Origin: Nannocystis punicea
GTDB taxonomy: Bacteria > Myxococcota_A > Polyangia > Nannocystales > Nannocystaceae
Direction: 5' to 3'
DNA length: 64,000 bases
Assembly: GCF_026965555.1 (NCBI RefSeq)
Contig: NZ_CP114040.1
Location: forward strand, 1,736,001-1,800,000
Below the pieces are notes generated by a model. The model was not told where the DNA came from and did not search any database. It saw nothing but the letters and a program-made list of their open reading frames with translations. Below are positions 19,480-32,526 of this stretch, piece after piece; positions within the stretch are counted from its first letter, which is position 1; each line of letters opens with the position of its first letter. Made by a program: the position numbers and the translations under genes.

Positions 19480-22400
19480 GGTGTTCGGCCAGCCACGATT
19501 CGACCGCGCGGACCTCGTCCGCGCGGGACCTCGCGCGCAGGGCCGAGAGCGCCTGCTCGGCGGCCTCGCGCGCCGCCGGCGGCGCCGAGTCCGCAGTGCC
19601 CGTGGCCGCCCGCGCGGACGCGAAGCGGGCCCGCGCGAGGGGCGTGTAGTCGGGCTCGGCGACCGCGCCGTAGATCGACGCGGCCTCCGCCGACCAGTGG
19701 CTGGCCGTGGCGAAGTTGCCGCGCTGCAGGGCCAGCTCACCGAGCGCGAGGCGGACGTCGGCCCGCTCGAGGTTGCGGGGGGACAGCACCTGGTCGTAGT
19801 CCTGCCGCGCGGCTTGCAGCGCCTGCTCGGCCAGATCGAGCTCGCCGAGGCGCGCGCGTCGCTTGCCGAGCTCGAGCGCGATCGCGGCGCGGCGTCGGAT
19901 GTCGCGGGCCGCGGTCGCCTCGACGAGGGCGCCCTTCGCCGTCTCGAGCGCCTCGATCGCCTCGCGCGTGCGCCCCAGCGAGGCGAGCGCGCGCCCGTGG
20001 GCCAGCAAGAAGTCCTGGTAGTAGAAGTCGTGCAGGTCGAGCGGCCGCGCGACGAGGGCCAGCGCGGCGTCGTGCGCCGCCTGCATCGCCGCCGCGTCGC
20101 CCTCGATCGCGGTCGCGCGCATCAGCTCGAGCCAGTAAAGGAAATTGAAGTGCTCCGGGCTGGCGCGCCGCGCCGCCTCGAGGTCGCGCCGCGCGGCGGC
20201 GGCGTCCTCGTCGGCGAGCTCGATCATGCCGGCGACCGCGAGCGCGAGCTTGCGGTACTCCTTGCTGGCGATGCCGTCGATGTCCCTCACGACCGGCCGC
20301 AGGACCTCGAGCGCGGCGCGCGGGCGGCCCAGGTTCTGGTAGTTGAGCGCCAGCACCACCTCGAAGAGGGTGCGCTCGGCCTGCTGTCGGCCGAGGATCT
20401 CGTCCGACAGCGCGATCGCCCGCAGGAGGATCGGGTGGGCCTGCTCGTAGCGGCCCTCTTCGCGGTGGATCAGGCCGACGTTGAACAGCATGCCGATCCC
20501 CTGCGGCGTCGCCAGCCGCCCGTGCTGCTCGCGCAGCGCCACGGCCTGCTCGGACAGCTTCAGCGCCTCGGCCCAATCGTCTCCGCTGAGGTGGATCGCG
20601 CCGGCGTAGTTGAGGTACTCGCTGTACAGCTCGACGTCGTGCTGCACGCGGCGGTTGAGCGCGGTGATGAACGGCAGATCGGCCAGCGCCTGCGCCGGCC
20701 GCTGGAGCCGAACGGCGTGCAAAAATCCGCGACGCGAGCTCGTCTGCGCCGCCACCGGCCCGTGACCGGTGGCCAGCGCGGCCCACAGCGCGGCGTCGAA
20801 CGACTTCTCCGCCGCCGCCGAGTCGCCGCCCTGCATCTCGAGGCTGCCCCGGCGCAGGTACGCCTCGGCCTGCAGCGGCTCGTACGCGACCGCCTCGGCG
20901 TCCGCGAGGACCTCGCCGACGATCTCTAGCCCGCGGTCCTTCTGCCCGGTGTGCTCGTAGACCTGCGCCCGCGCCAGCGCCTCGCGGTGCTTCTGCACGC
21001 GCACGCGCAGCAGCGGGTCCGAAGGGGGCGGCATCGCGGCGGTCAAGGCCGTGAAGTCGGCGCAGCTGTCGAGCGGCGGCAGCCGACCGACGGCGGCGCG
21101 CAGCTCGTCGATCTTCTCCGCCTCGGCCGCGCCGATCGCGTCGACCGTGGCCGCGAGGCTGGCGCGGCGCTGGTCGAGGCACGAGGTCCGCTGGTCGAAC
21201 AGCTGCGCCGACTGCTGGCCGAGCGCATGGGCGACGCACGCTTCGTTGCGCATGCGCGTCCACTCGTCCGCGTAGCGCTCGACCTCCGGCAGGGCCAGGT
21301 CGAGCACCTCGTCGGCCCGCGGCGAGCCCGTCGCGCGCACGGCCTCGCGTACGACGCCCGCGCGGTCCTCGTCCCAGATCCCCGCGAGCTCGGCGTGGGC
21401 GTCGGGGCACGGCGCGAGGGTCGAACCGCCGGCGAAGTAGATGCCGACCCCCCCGGCGACCGCGGCCGTCCCCAGCAGCGCGCCGACGCGGCGGTAGATC
21501 GCGGCCGGGTCGCGCTGCAGCACCACCAGCAGCTCCGTCATCGACGCGAACCGGTCCGCCGGCGCCGCCATCAGCCCGCGTCGCAGCGCCTTGAACACCC
21601 GCGACGGCACCGGGCTGCGCGACGGCGGCGGGATGATGTTGCCTGCCAGCACGTCCTCGATGCGCACCCCGAAGCCGTCGGTGGCGAACGGCAGCCCGCC
21701 GTACAGGCACTGGTAGAGCGCCGCGCAGAAGCTGAACTGGTCGCTCGCGGCGGACGCCGGCAGGCCGGCGCGCTGCTCGGGTGGCATGTACGCCGGCGTC
21801 CCGAGCATCACGCCGGTCCGGGTCAACGCGCGCTGCAGCAGCGCGCCGGAGTTCTCGGGCGGCGGCTCGGGCGGCGCCTCCTCGGCGCTGTCCTGGCCGC
21901 GCGCGAGGCCGAAGTCGAGGACCTTCACCCGGCCGTCCTCGTCGATCATCACGTTCTGCGGCTTGAAGTCGCGGTGGACGAGGCCGGCCCGGTGCGCCGC
22001 CTCGAGGCCGCGTCCGGCCTGCACGAACGCAGCGACGACCTCGCGCCATTTGCGGGGCTGCGCGCACCAGGCGTCGAGGGTGAGGCCGCGGATGAACTCC
22101 ATGGCCACGTACACCTGCTCGCCGGTCTGCCCGACCTCGAAGGCGGTGACGATGTTGGGGTGCGACAGGCGGGCCATCGCCTGCGCCTCGCGCATTAGGC
22201 GGGCGCGTGACAGCTCGGGGTCGCGGACGCGCGCGAGGTGCAAGATCTTGACGGCGATCTTGCGGTCGAGCTGGTCGTCGAAGCACGCGTACACCACGCC
22301 CATGCCGCCCTCGCCGAGCAGCTTGAGCACCGTGTAGCGACCGATCCGCACCGGCTGGTTCCGGCGCGGGAACAGGGCCCGCCGCATCAGCGCTTTGCCG

Positions 22401-22585
22401 AGCGGATCGTCCTGCGGCTCCGGCCGCGCCATGAAAGCTTCGGCGCCGCCGTCCTCGACGTCCTGCCGCGCGGGGGGTGGCTGCGGCGTGTCTGCGGCCG
22501 ACGCGGAATCTTCATCCGTGGCGGCGTGGATTTGCCTCGGCCGGGCGGAGACGCGCGAGCCCGGGCTGTCGTCGTCACTCGCCAT
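19475..22585 (-). CDS. Ser/Thr protein kinase with long C-terminal TPR region
   Basis: I use ATG 22585 (MASDDDSPGS), giving 1036 residues; an upstream start would add an unlikely Arg/His segment. After an acidic disordered N-terminus the kinase domain (about 80-350) has GEGGMGVVYA, AVKIL lysine, HRDFKPQN, LDFGLAR and TPAYMPPEQ, all consistent with activity. A membrane helix lies near 365-386. The remaining 650 residues are TPR-like helical repeats (EAYLRRGSLEMQGGDSAAAE, GLIHREEGRYEQAHPILLRA, ALELGKRRARLGELDLAEQA). This kinase-TM-TPR layout is common in myxobacteria and is thought to couple sensing by the periplasmic TPR part to phosphorylation. Divergent from the lipoprotein at 22838. Confidence 0.92.
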   Translation of the reverse strand: MASDDDSPGSRVSARPRQIHAATDEDSASAADTPQPPPARQDVEDGGAEAFMARPEPQDDPLGKALMRRALFPRRNQPVRIGRYTVLKLLGEGGMGVVYACFDDQLDRKIAVKILHLARVRDPELSRARLMREAQAMARLSHPNIVTAFEVGQTGEQVYVAMEFIRGLTLDAWCAQPRKWREVVAAFVQAGRGLEAAHRAGLVHRDFKPQNVMIDEDGRVKVLDFGLARGQDSAEEAPPEPPPENSGALLQRALTRTGVMLGTPAYMPPEQRAGLPASAASDQFSFCAALYQCLYGGLPFATDGFGVRIEDVLAGNIIPPPSRSPVPSRVFKALRRGLMAAPADRFASMTELLVVLQRDPAAIYRRVGALLGTAAVAGGVGIYFAGGSTLAPCPDAHAELAGIWDEDRAGVVREAVRATGSPRADEVLDLALPEVERYADEWTRMRNEACVAHALGQQSAQLFDQRTSCLDQRRASLAATVDAIGAAEAEKIDELRAAVGRLPPLDSCADFTALTAAMPPPSDPLLRVRVQKHREALARAQVYEHTGQKDRGLEIVGEVLADAEAVAYEPLQAEAYLRRGSLEMQGGDSAAAEKSFDAALWAALATGHGPVAAQTSSRRGFLHAVRLQRPAQALADLPFITALNRRVQHDVELYSEYLNYAGAIHLSGDDWAEALKLSEQAVALREQHGRLATPQGIGMLFNVGLIHREEGRYEQAHPILLRAIALSDEILGRQQAERTLFEVVLALNYQNLGRPRAALEVLRPVVRDIDGIASKEYRKLALAVAGMIELADEDAAAARRDLEAARRASPEHFNFLYWLELMRATAIEGDAAAMQAAHDAALALVARPLDLHDFYYQDFLLAHGRALASLGRTREAIEALETAKGALVEATAARDIRRRAAIALELGKRRARLGELDLAEQALQAARQDYDQVLSPRNLERADVRLALGELALQRGNFATASHWSAEAASIYGAVAEPDYTPLARARFASARAATGTADSAPPAAREAAEQALSALRARSRADEVRAVESWLAEHR

Positions 22586-22837
22586 GGACCTCGACGCGGG
22601 ATGGCCATGATGGCGGCAAGCGACGCCGCGAGACAAGCCCTGGGATCTCCCTGGTGCTTCGGACGCAGATCCAACCTGCGCGCGTCGTGGACGAAATCAC
22701 GGCCGCGCAGCGATGGGAATCGTCGTCGGCAGGCAATTGTTCCGGACGCTCGCGGCACCCACAGAAGCAAGCTTCGGGCAAATGGAGCGAACCTGACCAG
22801 TTGGTCGCAGACACATCCTAAAATGAGAGATTTCATC

Positions 22838-23962
22838 ATGCGTACCCCGGCTCTCTTCTCGCTTGCACTGACCTCCGCGCTCGCCGCCGCCTGCGACGAC
22901 GACCTCGAGCTCGTCGACGCCGACGAGCCGGTCGCCTTCCGCTGCGGCATACCGTGCGTGAACTCGCCGTACCTCGGCTCCTACGACATCACCAACCTGA
23001 CGTACCGCCACGGGTTCGAGTCGGTCAGCCCCGACGGCGAGCACAGCATGAGCTGGACGGGTACGAAGTCCGGCGCCACCATCTCCGCGATCAACGTCAC
23101 CGTCGACGGGACGGCCACAGTGTCGCTCTCGACCGGGTCTACCGTCCCGATCGTCGGCTCCCGCCTCGACCTCGTGGTCAACTACGGGGGCACCACGACC
23201 AACGGCAAGGTCTGGTTCGCCGGCGTGACCACCGAGCCCGGGGACGAGGACGACAGCTTCACCGTCACGCGCTACGACATCCGCACCAACGTCTACCCCG
23301 GCCCCGCCCACGAGTTCGTCGGCACGGAGAAGGACCCGTGGTGGACCGTCTGCCCGGCCAACGTCCACGGCTCCAACATGGCGGTGCTCCTCTCCGACAC
23401 GCACGCCGACTCCATCGCCGACGGCAGCATCGGCTGGGTCAACTACGACTACACCGAGTTCGCGATCGCGTGCGACGGTCACTCGCTGGCCAAGGGGGTC
23501 ACGGAGCTCAACGTCGTCCCGCGGTCGGGCCACGCCCGCAGCTACGGGTACGACCACTACAGCTCGCTCATGCAGGGCTGGCAGGCGGTCTTTCAGGGCC
23601 AGTCGCGGACGTTCCTCGGCGCGCCGGTCGGGGTCGTCGACACCGCCCACAGCCCGCCGCTGTTCCACACCCTCGGCCCCATCCCGCTGCCGCCCCCGAT
23701 CATCGGCCAGTATCAGTGGGTCCTCGAGTCGGTGTACAAGGACACCGGCACCGCCACCCGCGGCGCGCGATGCAAGTTCACCGGCAACGCGTACCGCCTG
23801 CAAGGCGAGCACCGCAACTCGGCGTACGATCCCCCGGTCGCCCAGATCGCCGGCTGGAGCAGCCTGCCCGAGTGCAGCGGCAACCTGTCCCAGTACGGCG
23901 ACGTGGCGTTCTACAGCGTCGCGCACATCATCTTTCAGCAGGGCGGAGGCGGCGGCTCCTGA
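22838..23962 (+). CDS. Lipoprotein of a small paralogous family, intact copy
   Basis: Start at ATG 22838 gives MRTPALFSLALTSALAAAC, a lipoprotein signal, and 374 residues; an ATG at 22823 adds five residues. The mature protein has CGIPCVNSPYLGSYDITNL near the N-terminus, then beta-rich sequence, CPANVHG, ACDGHSLAKG, a YKDTGTATRGARCKF segment, and a Gly-rich end GGGGGS. The gene at 27063-28351 is a clear paralogue (CLANSPYVG, CPASAEASG after repair, ACQGHALAK, VYKDADALG, PGGGSS). No known domain is certain. Because the kinase-TPR gene is divergent, the 250 bp between them should hold both promoters. Confidence 0.75.
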   Translation: MRTPALFSLALTSALAAACDDDLELVDADEPVAFRCGIPCVNSPYLGSYDITNLTYRHGFESVSPDGEHSMSWTGTKSGATISAINVTVDGTATVSLSTGSTVPIVGSRLDLVVNYGGTTTNGKVWFAGVTTEPGDEDDSFTVTRYDIRTNVYPGPAHEFVGTEKDPWWTVCPANVHGSNMAVLLSDTHADSIADGSIGWVNYDYTEFAIACDGHSLAKGVTELNVVPRSGHARSYGYDHYSSLMQGWQAVFQGQSRTFLGAPVGVVDTAHSPPLFHTLGPIPLPPPIIGQYQWVLESVYKDTGTATRGARCKFTGNAYRLQGEHRNSAYDPPVAQIAGWSSLPECSGNLSQYGDVAFYSVAHIIFQQGGGGGS

Positions 23963-24786
23963 GTCCGCGCCCGCCGCGGCGCGGCGCAAGAGCTGACCGA
24001 AAGAACAGGAGGTGCCCGGGGCCGGTGGAGATGCCGCCTCGCGGCACCTCCAACCGGTCGATCGCGTCACCATCAGCCGCCGCGGAGCTCCGCGGGGTGA
24101 TTCGCGGTCAATGATAGTACTGGTGAATAGCCCGTCGTATTCGCGGCGTCCTCGACGGCTCATTCTGCACACTCGAGACTCTGACGAATCGGGGCTCGTA
24201 TCTTCGTAGGTGTATCACGGGTCGCCGACGCCTCTGCCTCGCGTCTCGACGGCGCACGGCCGCGGCTCGTCGTCGGGTCGGGGCCGACCTCCCGCGGGCA
24301 TTCACGGGGCCGATCGCGCGGTGAGAGTCAAGCGTGCTCAGCCCTGGCTCGCGCGGCGCTCCGTCGAGGAGCCTCGCGCATTTGACGCGAACGCCGGCGC
24401 AGCGCGATTGCCGGAGCGCTGCTCCAGCCTCGCGAGTCCGTGGGGCCGGGCATGTCCGGGCCTCGGGTGCTGCGCGACCCAGTTGCAGGCAATGGGTCGG
24501 CGGATCAGGGCACGCGCCTCCCGTCGGACTGCGAGCCGACCGACCCATTCGCCGGCTCACGGGCGAGGAGCCGCGCGTCCGCGTGATCATGACGCCGCCG
24601 AAACTATGTCCCGGCCGACGCCGCTGCCCCTGCAGCCGACGGCTGCGGCGGTGCGAGAGGCCCGGGGTGGAGCCAACGGTGAGCGTGATGAACCCCGCGA
24701 TCGGGACAGTCGGGTTGGCGTGATCCCGTGCTCTCCTTCAGATCACTAACTGCTGGTTGGATCTGCGCCGACCACGAAAGGTCGCC
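23963..24786. other. Long intergenic region without supported gene
   Basis: About 820 bases between two lipoprotein genes of the same direction. Long frames exist but translate to Arg/Pro/Ala-rich sequence without hydrophobic core or ribosome binding sites. A weak match to the dispersed palindrome occurs near 24449. Nothing else is seen. Confidence 0.5.
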
Positions 24787-25746
24787 ATGAAGAACATCGC
24801 CCTGCTGTCCATCTTCGCCGCGCTCCCGGTCCTCGCTTCGTGTGACATTCCCCTGCCGGAGCAATATGCCCTGGCGAGTGAGAGCTCCCTGCCTGAGGGG
24901 ATCGCCTACGACGAACTGACGTACTCGTTCTACGCCACCGCGATCAATGGGGGCGAGATCACCCGGATGTCCGCGCTCGGGCAGGAAGAGGTGTTTTATG
25001 CCTCGGAGGACCCGCTGGTGTCGTTCAGCGGGGCGCATGTGGACGGCGAGCGGCGCCTCCTTTGGGTCTGTCAGGTCGACGTCAAGACGGACGCGATCCC
25101 CAACTCGAAGGTCGTCGCCTTCGACATCGACGAGCGCACGCTGGTGCGGAGCATCGACCTCGGCGAGCCGTCGTTCTGCAACGACCTGACGACGGACGCG
25201 GACGGTGTGGTCTACGCGACCGATTCGGCGCTGCCCAACGTCTACCGGATCGGCGAGGACGACGAGTTCGAGGTGTTCGCCACGAGCCCGCAGTTCGTGC
25301 CCGGCGGCGCGATGGGGCTCAACGGCATCGACATCGCGCCCGGCGGCGAGGACCTGATGGTCGTCAAGACGATGCCGCCGGCGCTCTACCGCGTGTCGCT
25401 GGCCGACCCGTCGGACATCGAGGAGGTGACGTTCTCCGGCGACCCATTCGCGGTCCCCGGCGACCCGCGGTTCCCCGGCCCCGACGGGCTGGAGTTCCTC
25501 GGCGAGGAGCTCTACGTGATCTACGACGGGGGCGTGCAGCAACTGACGTTCTCCGGCGACGATCACACCCAGGCGGTGGTGCGCACGACGACCTCGGTGC
25601 CGACCGGCCTCACCAGCGCGACGGTCGCGGAGGGCCGCCTCTACATGATCGACAGCGAGGTCTTTCGGGTGCTCTACATGTTCCAGCCGCCGGAGCTGCC
25701 GTTCAAGATCCTCCACCTCGACGAGTCGCTGTTCGCCGCCATGTGA
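24787..25746 (+). CDS. Lipoprotein with SMP-30/gluconolactonase-like propeller
   Basis: ATG 24787 gives MKNIALLSIFAALPVLASC, a lipoprotein signal with lipobox LASC, and 319 residues. Blades of a beta-propeller follow: SLPEGIAYDELTYSFYATAI, ERRLLWVCQVDVK, DGVVYATDSALPNVYRI, GGAMGLNGIDIAPGGEDLMV and FPGPDGLEFLGEELYVIY. The ITRMS, NVYRI and ALYRVSL motifs fit the SMP-30/NHL-type superfamily. The acidic residues needed for a lactonase metal site cannot be assigned. A hairpin follows the stop by 14 nt, so the gene looks monocistronic. Confidence 0.82.
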   Translation: MKNIALLSIFAALPVLASCDIPLPEQYALASESSLPEGIAYDELTYSFYATAINGGEITRMSALGQEEVFYASEDPLVSFSGAHVDGERRLLWVCQVDVKTDAIPNSKVVAFDIDERTLVRSIDLGEPSFCNDLTTDADGVVYATDSALPNVYRIGEDDEFEVFATSPQFVPGGAMGLNGIDIAPGGEDLMVVKTMPPALYRVSLADPSDIEEVTFSGDPFAVPGDPRFPGPDGLEFLGEELYVIYDGGVQQLTFSGDDHTQAVVRTTTSVPTGLTSATVAEGRLYMIDSEVFRVLYMFQPPELPFKILHLDESLFAAM

Positions 25747-25760
25747 CGCGGGCTCGACGA

Positions 25761-25793
25761 GCGACCGCCGGGACACGGGTGACCGGCGGTCGC
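25761..25793 (+). terminator. Hairpin terminator after SMP-30-like gene
   Basis: GCGACCGCCGG (25761-25771) pairs exactly with CCGGCGGTCGC (25783-25793) around an 11-nt loop. Confidence 0.6.
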
Positions 25794-26618
25794 CGACTCC
25801 GATCGGCAGCGTAGGATTGACGCAATATGTCCTTTCGGACCTCGCTGGAATGCGATCCGCCGTTGTAGCAAGTATGTGAATCAAGGTCGGGTCCCGGTAG
25901 AGCCGGGCAGCCGGGCCTCTCGTTCATCGTCCGGCCGGACGCGCACGTCGTTGAATTCGCGCTGGCCTCGTTGGCCCAGGGATCGTCGTAGGCGGCCGAT
26001 TTCGGCCGGACTCCGAGGCCGTGGGCGCAGAGGTTTGGCTGCGGACCTCGCGATCCTGTCGCGGGGTCCTCGTAGGAATTCCGCCGTGCTCTCGCGGCCG
26101 TCGGCGGAGACCCCGAACGTCGGCGCGAGCGTCACGAGGCCGCCAGGCCGCCGGTGAGGCGAGTCGGCCCACCAGAAGGCGGATCGAGTCGTCGGTGCTT
26201 TCGTGCAGCTGCCGAAGAGGCGACGAATGGTGTGAGTCCGCCTGGTTTTATAGAGCGACCCATCGTTCGCTCTTTTCAGTGATATGCGATCTTTCCTCGT
26301 TGGCTCGGAGAGCGCGGGCCGCGGGATTGCGTGGGGGCTCGCTGAGCAGGCACGCCCGCTGCTGCGCCACGGCAATCGCGGGCGGTCCGCTGATCCGCAG
26401 TTGCCGCGAGATCCAGCTCGGCGGGGACGACTGATGCAAGCTCCGGCGCAGCGGCGCCGCCGTCTGCGAAGCGTGCCCGCCTCTTGCGACCCCGCGGCCG
26501 CGATGATTTCAAACCGCACGCGGCTCGCCAGCTCTCTGTCTGCTCACACTCGATTCGTGAATAAGCTCACCCTCTGCCGATTCCTTCGCGCACGCCGCAA
26601 CGTGGTACGCACCGAGCA
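25794..26618. other. Intergenic region without supported gene
   Basis: More than 800 bases of mixed composition. It holds one degenerate dispersed element (25825-25842) and AT-richer patches near 26230-26300 and 26500-26600 that may contain the promoter of the small gene at 26619. Frames on both strands look like noise. Confidence 0.5.
25825..25842. repeat. Degenerate dispersed palindrome
   Basis: ATATGTCCTTTCGGACCT keeps the TGTCC/GGAC arms but not the outer bases. Confidence 0.35.
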
Positions 26619-26834
26619 ATGTCCGCCGATGTCTCGTACCTGTTGCTTGGGTTCACCACGTTGATGCTGCTGGGCTTCGGCTTGCAGATCGTCATCATGC
26701 GCAAGCGTCGCGGCGAGTACATCGTCTACAAGCCGCTGCTGCTGCTGGCGCTGGTCGTGCTCTGGGGCCTCAGCCTGGTCTCCGTCGTGACCGGCAAGAG
26801 CATCTCCGAGCTCACCGGCGGCGTGATCGGGTAG
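26619..26834 (+). CDS. Small two-helix membrane protein
   Basis: The 71-residue frame begins MSADVSYLLLGFTTLMLLGF at ATG 26619. It contains two hydrophobic helices, one near residues 6-26 and one near 42-58, separated by the basic loop MRKRRGEYIVYK; the ends are short. This is a plausible small inner-membrane protein. No family is recognised. It stands alone between a long gap and the convergent frameshifted lipoprotein gene. Confidence 0.55.
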   Translation: MSADVSYLLLGFTTLMLLGFGLQIVIMRKRRGEYIVYKPLLLLALVVLWGLSLVSVVTGKSISELTGGVIG

Positions 26835-27062
26835 CTCGCACGACTACCGGACTCCACCGCGGCCTGCAGGGATCCCGACCCGCACGAACGAGGTGCGAAG
26901 TGGCCTCGAGCGCCGGCTCCCTCATCGGCGCTCGGCGCCGTCGCGGCGAAGCGCGCCCAGTAGGCGCCCGTGGCCGGCGGTGGGGCTGTACCCGATCCCG
27001 TCGAAGGTGCGGAAGACGTAGGGGCGCCGGATGCGTGGCGGCGCGATCTCCTGCGGACAGGC

Positions 27063-28351
27063 CTACGAGCTGCCGCCGCCGGGAATGACGTGTTTGAGGA
27101 CGAACACGCCGACGGGGCCGAATTCGGCCCAGTCGCTCGACGTGCCGCCGCAGCTCGTCATGGTGCTCCACCCCGGGAGCTCGGGGTTTCCACCGGGGGG
27201 GTCGAAGCGGCGATGTGCGCCGTTCGGAAACTCGGAGTCGGTGTAATAGCAGTTGGCGCCGAGCGGGTCCCCGAGCGCATCGGCGTCCTTGTACACGGAT
27301 TCGAGGACGAACCTCCAGCTGCCGAGGGTCGGCGGGGGCGGGAGATAGTCGCTGGCGGTCTGGTCGAACCACGGAGGGTCGTGCGCGAGGTCCTTGAGGT
27401 TGACGGGCGTGCCCGGCGTCGTCCTCGGTTCACCGGCATAGAAAGCCCTGTAGGCATGGACCAGGGCGTCGTACCCGGCGAGGCCGTAGCTCCGCTCGCC
27501 GGGGGCGTTCGCATCGACATACGAATTGGGCGTGACCGCCAGGAATTCCTGCGGCTTGGCGAGGGCGTGCCCCTGGCAGGCGAACACCGAAGTGGACGGG
27601 TCCTCGGCGTGGAAGGGCCCGGACGCGCGGCCATCCGCGAGCCGGGCCGCTTCGCCGTCGGAGCCGAGCGCGACGTACTGCAGGACCAGCGCCTGGCCGC
27701 TCGCCTCGGCGGAGGCGGGCAGATCGAGTAGTACGTGCCGCCCCAGTCGTGGACTCCGGCCGGGGGCGGAGCGCTGGATGGGCTGCCCGCGGACGGGAAG
27801 TCGCTCGACGGCGGCACGACCCTGGCGGCGATCGTATATTTCCACACGTCGAAGGTAGGGCCGGCCGGGCTCGACGAGACGTCCTTGATCCAGATCGGGA
27901 CGTGGGTCGGAGGGTCGGAGGCGCCGGTGATCGTCAGCATGAAGAACGCCTGGAGCCCCTCGTCGACGGCTTCCGAGGTCTGAGAGGCCGAATCATGGGC
28001 GATCAGCCTGCCCTCCGCCGTCGGGACCAGGAAATCGAAGGTCATCCACGAGTGGTCGGCGCGCTGGAGGTATCCCGAACCCCAGTGCGAGTCCTCGGCG
28101 GAGCCCGCGAAGGGCGAGGGCGCCGGGATGCCCTCCCGGGTCCTGATGTTGGCGAAAGAGAAGCCTCCCACGTACGGGTTCCCCACGTACGGGGAGTTGG
28201 CGAGGCAAAGAGGGGGGTCGTCACAGCGGAAGGAGAGGGGATCGTCCGGCCGACCGGCGAGGTCGTCTGCCGCGATCTCGTCGCAGGCGCCGGATATGAC
28301 CATAACGAGAGAGATGTTCAGGGTAACAAGGATCTTGGTGGAAGCGCGCAT
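27063..28351 (-). pseudogene. Paralogue of the 22838 lipoprotein broken by a single-base frameshift
   Basis: ATG 28351 opens MRASTKILVTLNISLVMVIS with lipobox SGAC. The frame follows the paralogue (CLANSPYVGNPYVGGF) to GGTYYSIC and a proline. It then continues only in the next frame, as ASAEASGQALVLQYVALG, ACQGHALAKPQEF, VYKDADALGDP and PGGGSS, with a stop at 27063. Adding one base near 27716 gives CPASAEASG, exactly parallel to CPANVHG in the intact copy. No other defect is visible, so the break is recent or an error. If the frame is real, the protein would be a surface lipoprotein of about 430 residues. Confidence 0.75.
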
Positions 28352-28433
28352 GAGGTTCGCCTCGTCTCTGGAGGGATAGGAGCGGTCGGGCCAGGCCACG
28401 TTTGCTACCACAGCCATGGCCGTGGTTTGGTTT

Positions 28434-28742
28434 ATGCGATGGGTATCCAATGAGCCAGAGAACTTTAGGGAACTGGCCGACTTTCTCGCACTCGGCATTC
28501 ACCCGATACGGCCTATCCATGTGGAAGAAGCGCATCGGGCATTCCGCCGGGCGTTTCCGCGCCTGGATTCGCGCTCGGCCCGGCTCCGGCGCGATGAGGG
28601 CACACAGACGGGCGAGGAGCTCGTCAGGCGTCCGCGAATCGCATTCGCGGTGAAGTGCCCTGGCGCTGGTCGACCGCGCCCCGGTGCGGCCAATGATCCG
28701 GGCCCGCCTCATTCGACCAGGATACGAGGACACCCATCATAG
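28434..28742 (+). CDS. Possible small protein, uncertain
   Basis: A frame from ATG 28434 (or 28416) begins MRWVSNEPENFRELADFLA and continues GIHPIRPIHVEEAHRAFR, which looks protein-like and amphipathic. The last third is Arg/Pro/Gly rich and resembles noise, so the gene may be a decayed remnant. It is divergent from the frameshifted lipoprotein. No family is recognised. Confidence 0.28.
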   Translation: MRWVSNEPENFRELADFLALGIHPIRPIHVEEAHRAFRRAFPRLDSRSARLRRDEGTQTGEELVRRPRIAFAVKCPGAGRPRPGAANDPGPPHSTRIRGHPS

Positions 28743-28831
28743 TTCTCGCTCCAGGGCGAATGGCATCGTCTGCTCACCCTGCAGCGCCGGAGAGCCGCAG
28801 CCGGCGGAACTGCTTGCGACCGCCGACTCGA

Positions 28832-28859
28832 CGCGCCGCGGGCCGGTCGCCGCGGCGCG
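28832..28859 (-). terminator. Hairpin after the RCC1/DUF4215 gene
   Basis: CGCGCCGCGG (28832-28841) pairs exactly with CCGCGGCGCG (28850-28859), with an 8-nt loop. It lies 10 nt downstream of the minus-strand gene end. Confidence 0.55.
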
Positions 28860-28868
28860 CCGGCCCGA

Positions 28869-31880
<3,012 letters not shown>

Positions 31881-32526
31881 GCGTGCTCCTGGCTCGGCCA
31901 CGAATGGGCCGATCTCCAGGGAAACGTCAGACCCGTCGAGTTGATCCCGGCGGTCTCTCATCACGCCGACGATTGCCGCAGGGTACGACGCTGGAGTGCC
32001 AGCCCGACATCCCGCGCTCCCCGAGGGCCCGCTGCACTTCGCCGGCGAGCATCTCGCTCGCGGACAGTGGATCGAGGGAGACCTCGATTCCGCAGTGCAC
32101 GCGGGGCGCGAGGTCCAGCACAAGCGCCTTCCGGGGGCGCTCGTGCAGATCGACGGAGCTCCCTTGGGGTGGTCGCCGGCGCCGAGCTGCGAAGGTCGAC
32201 AGGAGCGGGCTGCGCGGGGCCGCCCATGCCTCACAGCCGACGCGAGGGCGCCTCCTGGCCGCGCGGTCGCGCGCCGGAGCTGCCGGGAAAATTTTTCATC
32301 CACCCCGCCGCCGCCGCGCCACAGGAGGGCGTGAGGCGTCGCGCGGTCGACGCTCGCGGGTATTCATGAACTTAACGACATGAACTTAACGACATGAATT
32401 TTGGGTCACACAAGGAATGACTGCTTCGGCGCCGCTCGTGCGACGTCCGGCCGCCCGATCTCCTGCTCCTGTCACTCTCCCTGGTCGAACATCGCGCGCG
32501 GGCAGCCTGCGCGCGCGGAGGAACGC
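31881..32526. other. Divergent intergenic region with a short tandem repeat
   Basis: No supported gene. The left part should hold the promoter of the RCC1 lipoprotein. The right part holds an AT-rich tandem repeat (32365-32399) and the promoter of the DUF1552 gene. Translations are of the Arg/Pro type. Confidence 0.5.
32365..32399. repeat. AT-rich 14-bp tandem repeat upstream of DUF1552 gene
   Basis: CATGAACTTAACGA occurs twice head to tail (32365-32378, 32379-32392), followed by a partial third copy CATGAAT. The block stands out against its GC-rich surroundings and lies about 130 bp before the DUF1552 start, a suitable place for regulator binding. Confidence 0.7.

Noticed and set aside
24210..24749. 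Possible gene in the 23963-24786 gap
   Set aside because: Composition is like random GC-rich frames and there is no ribosome binding site or recognisable motif.
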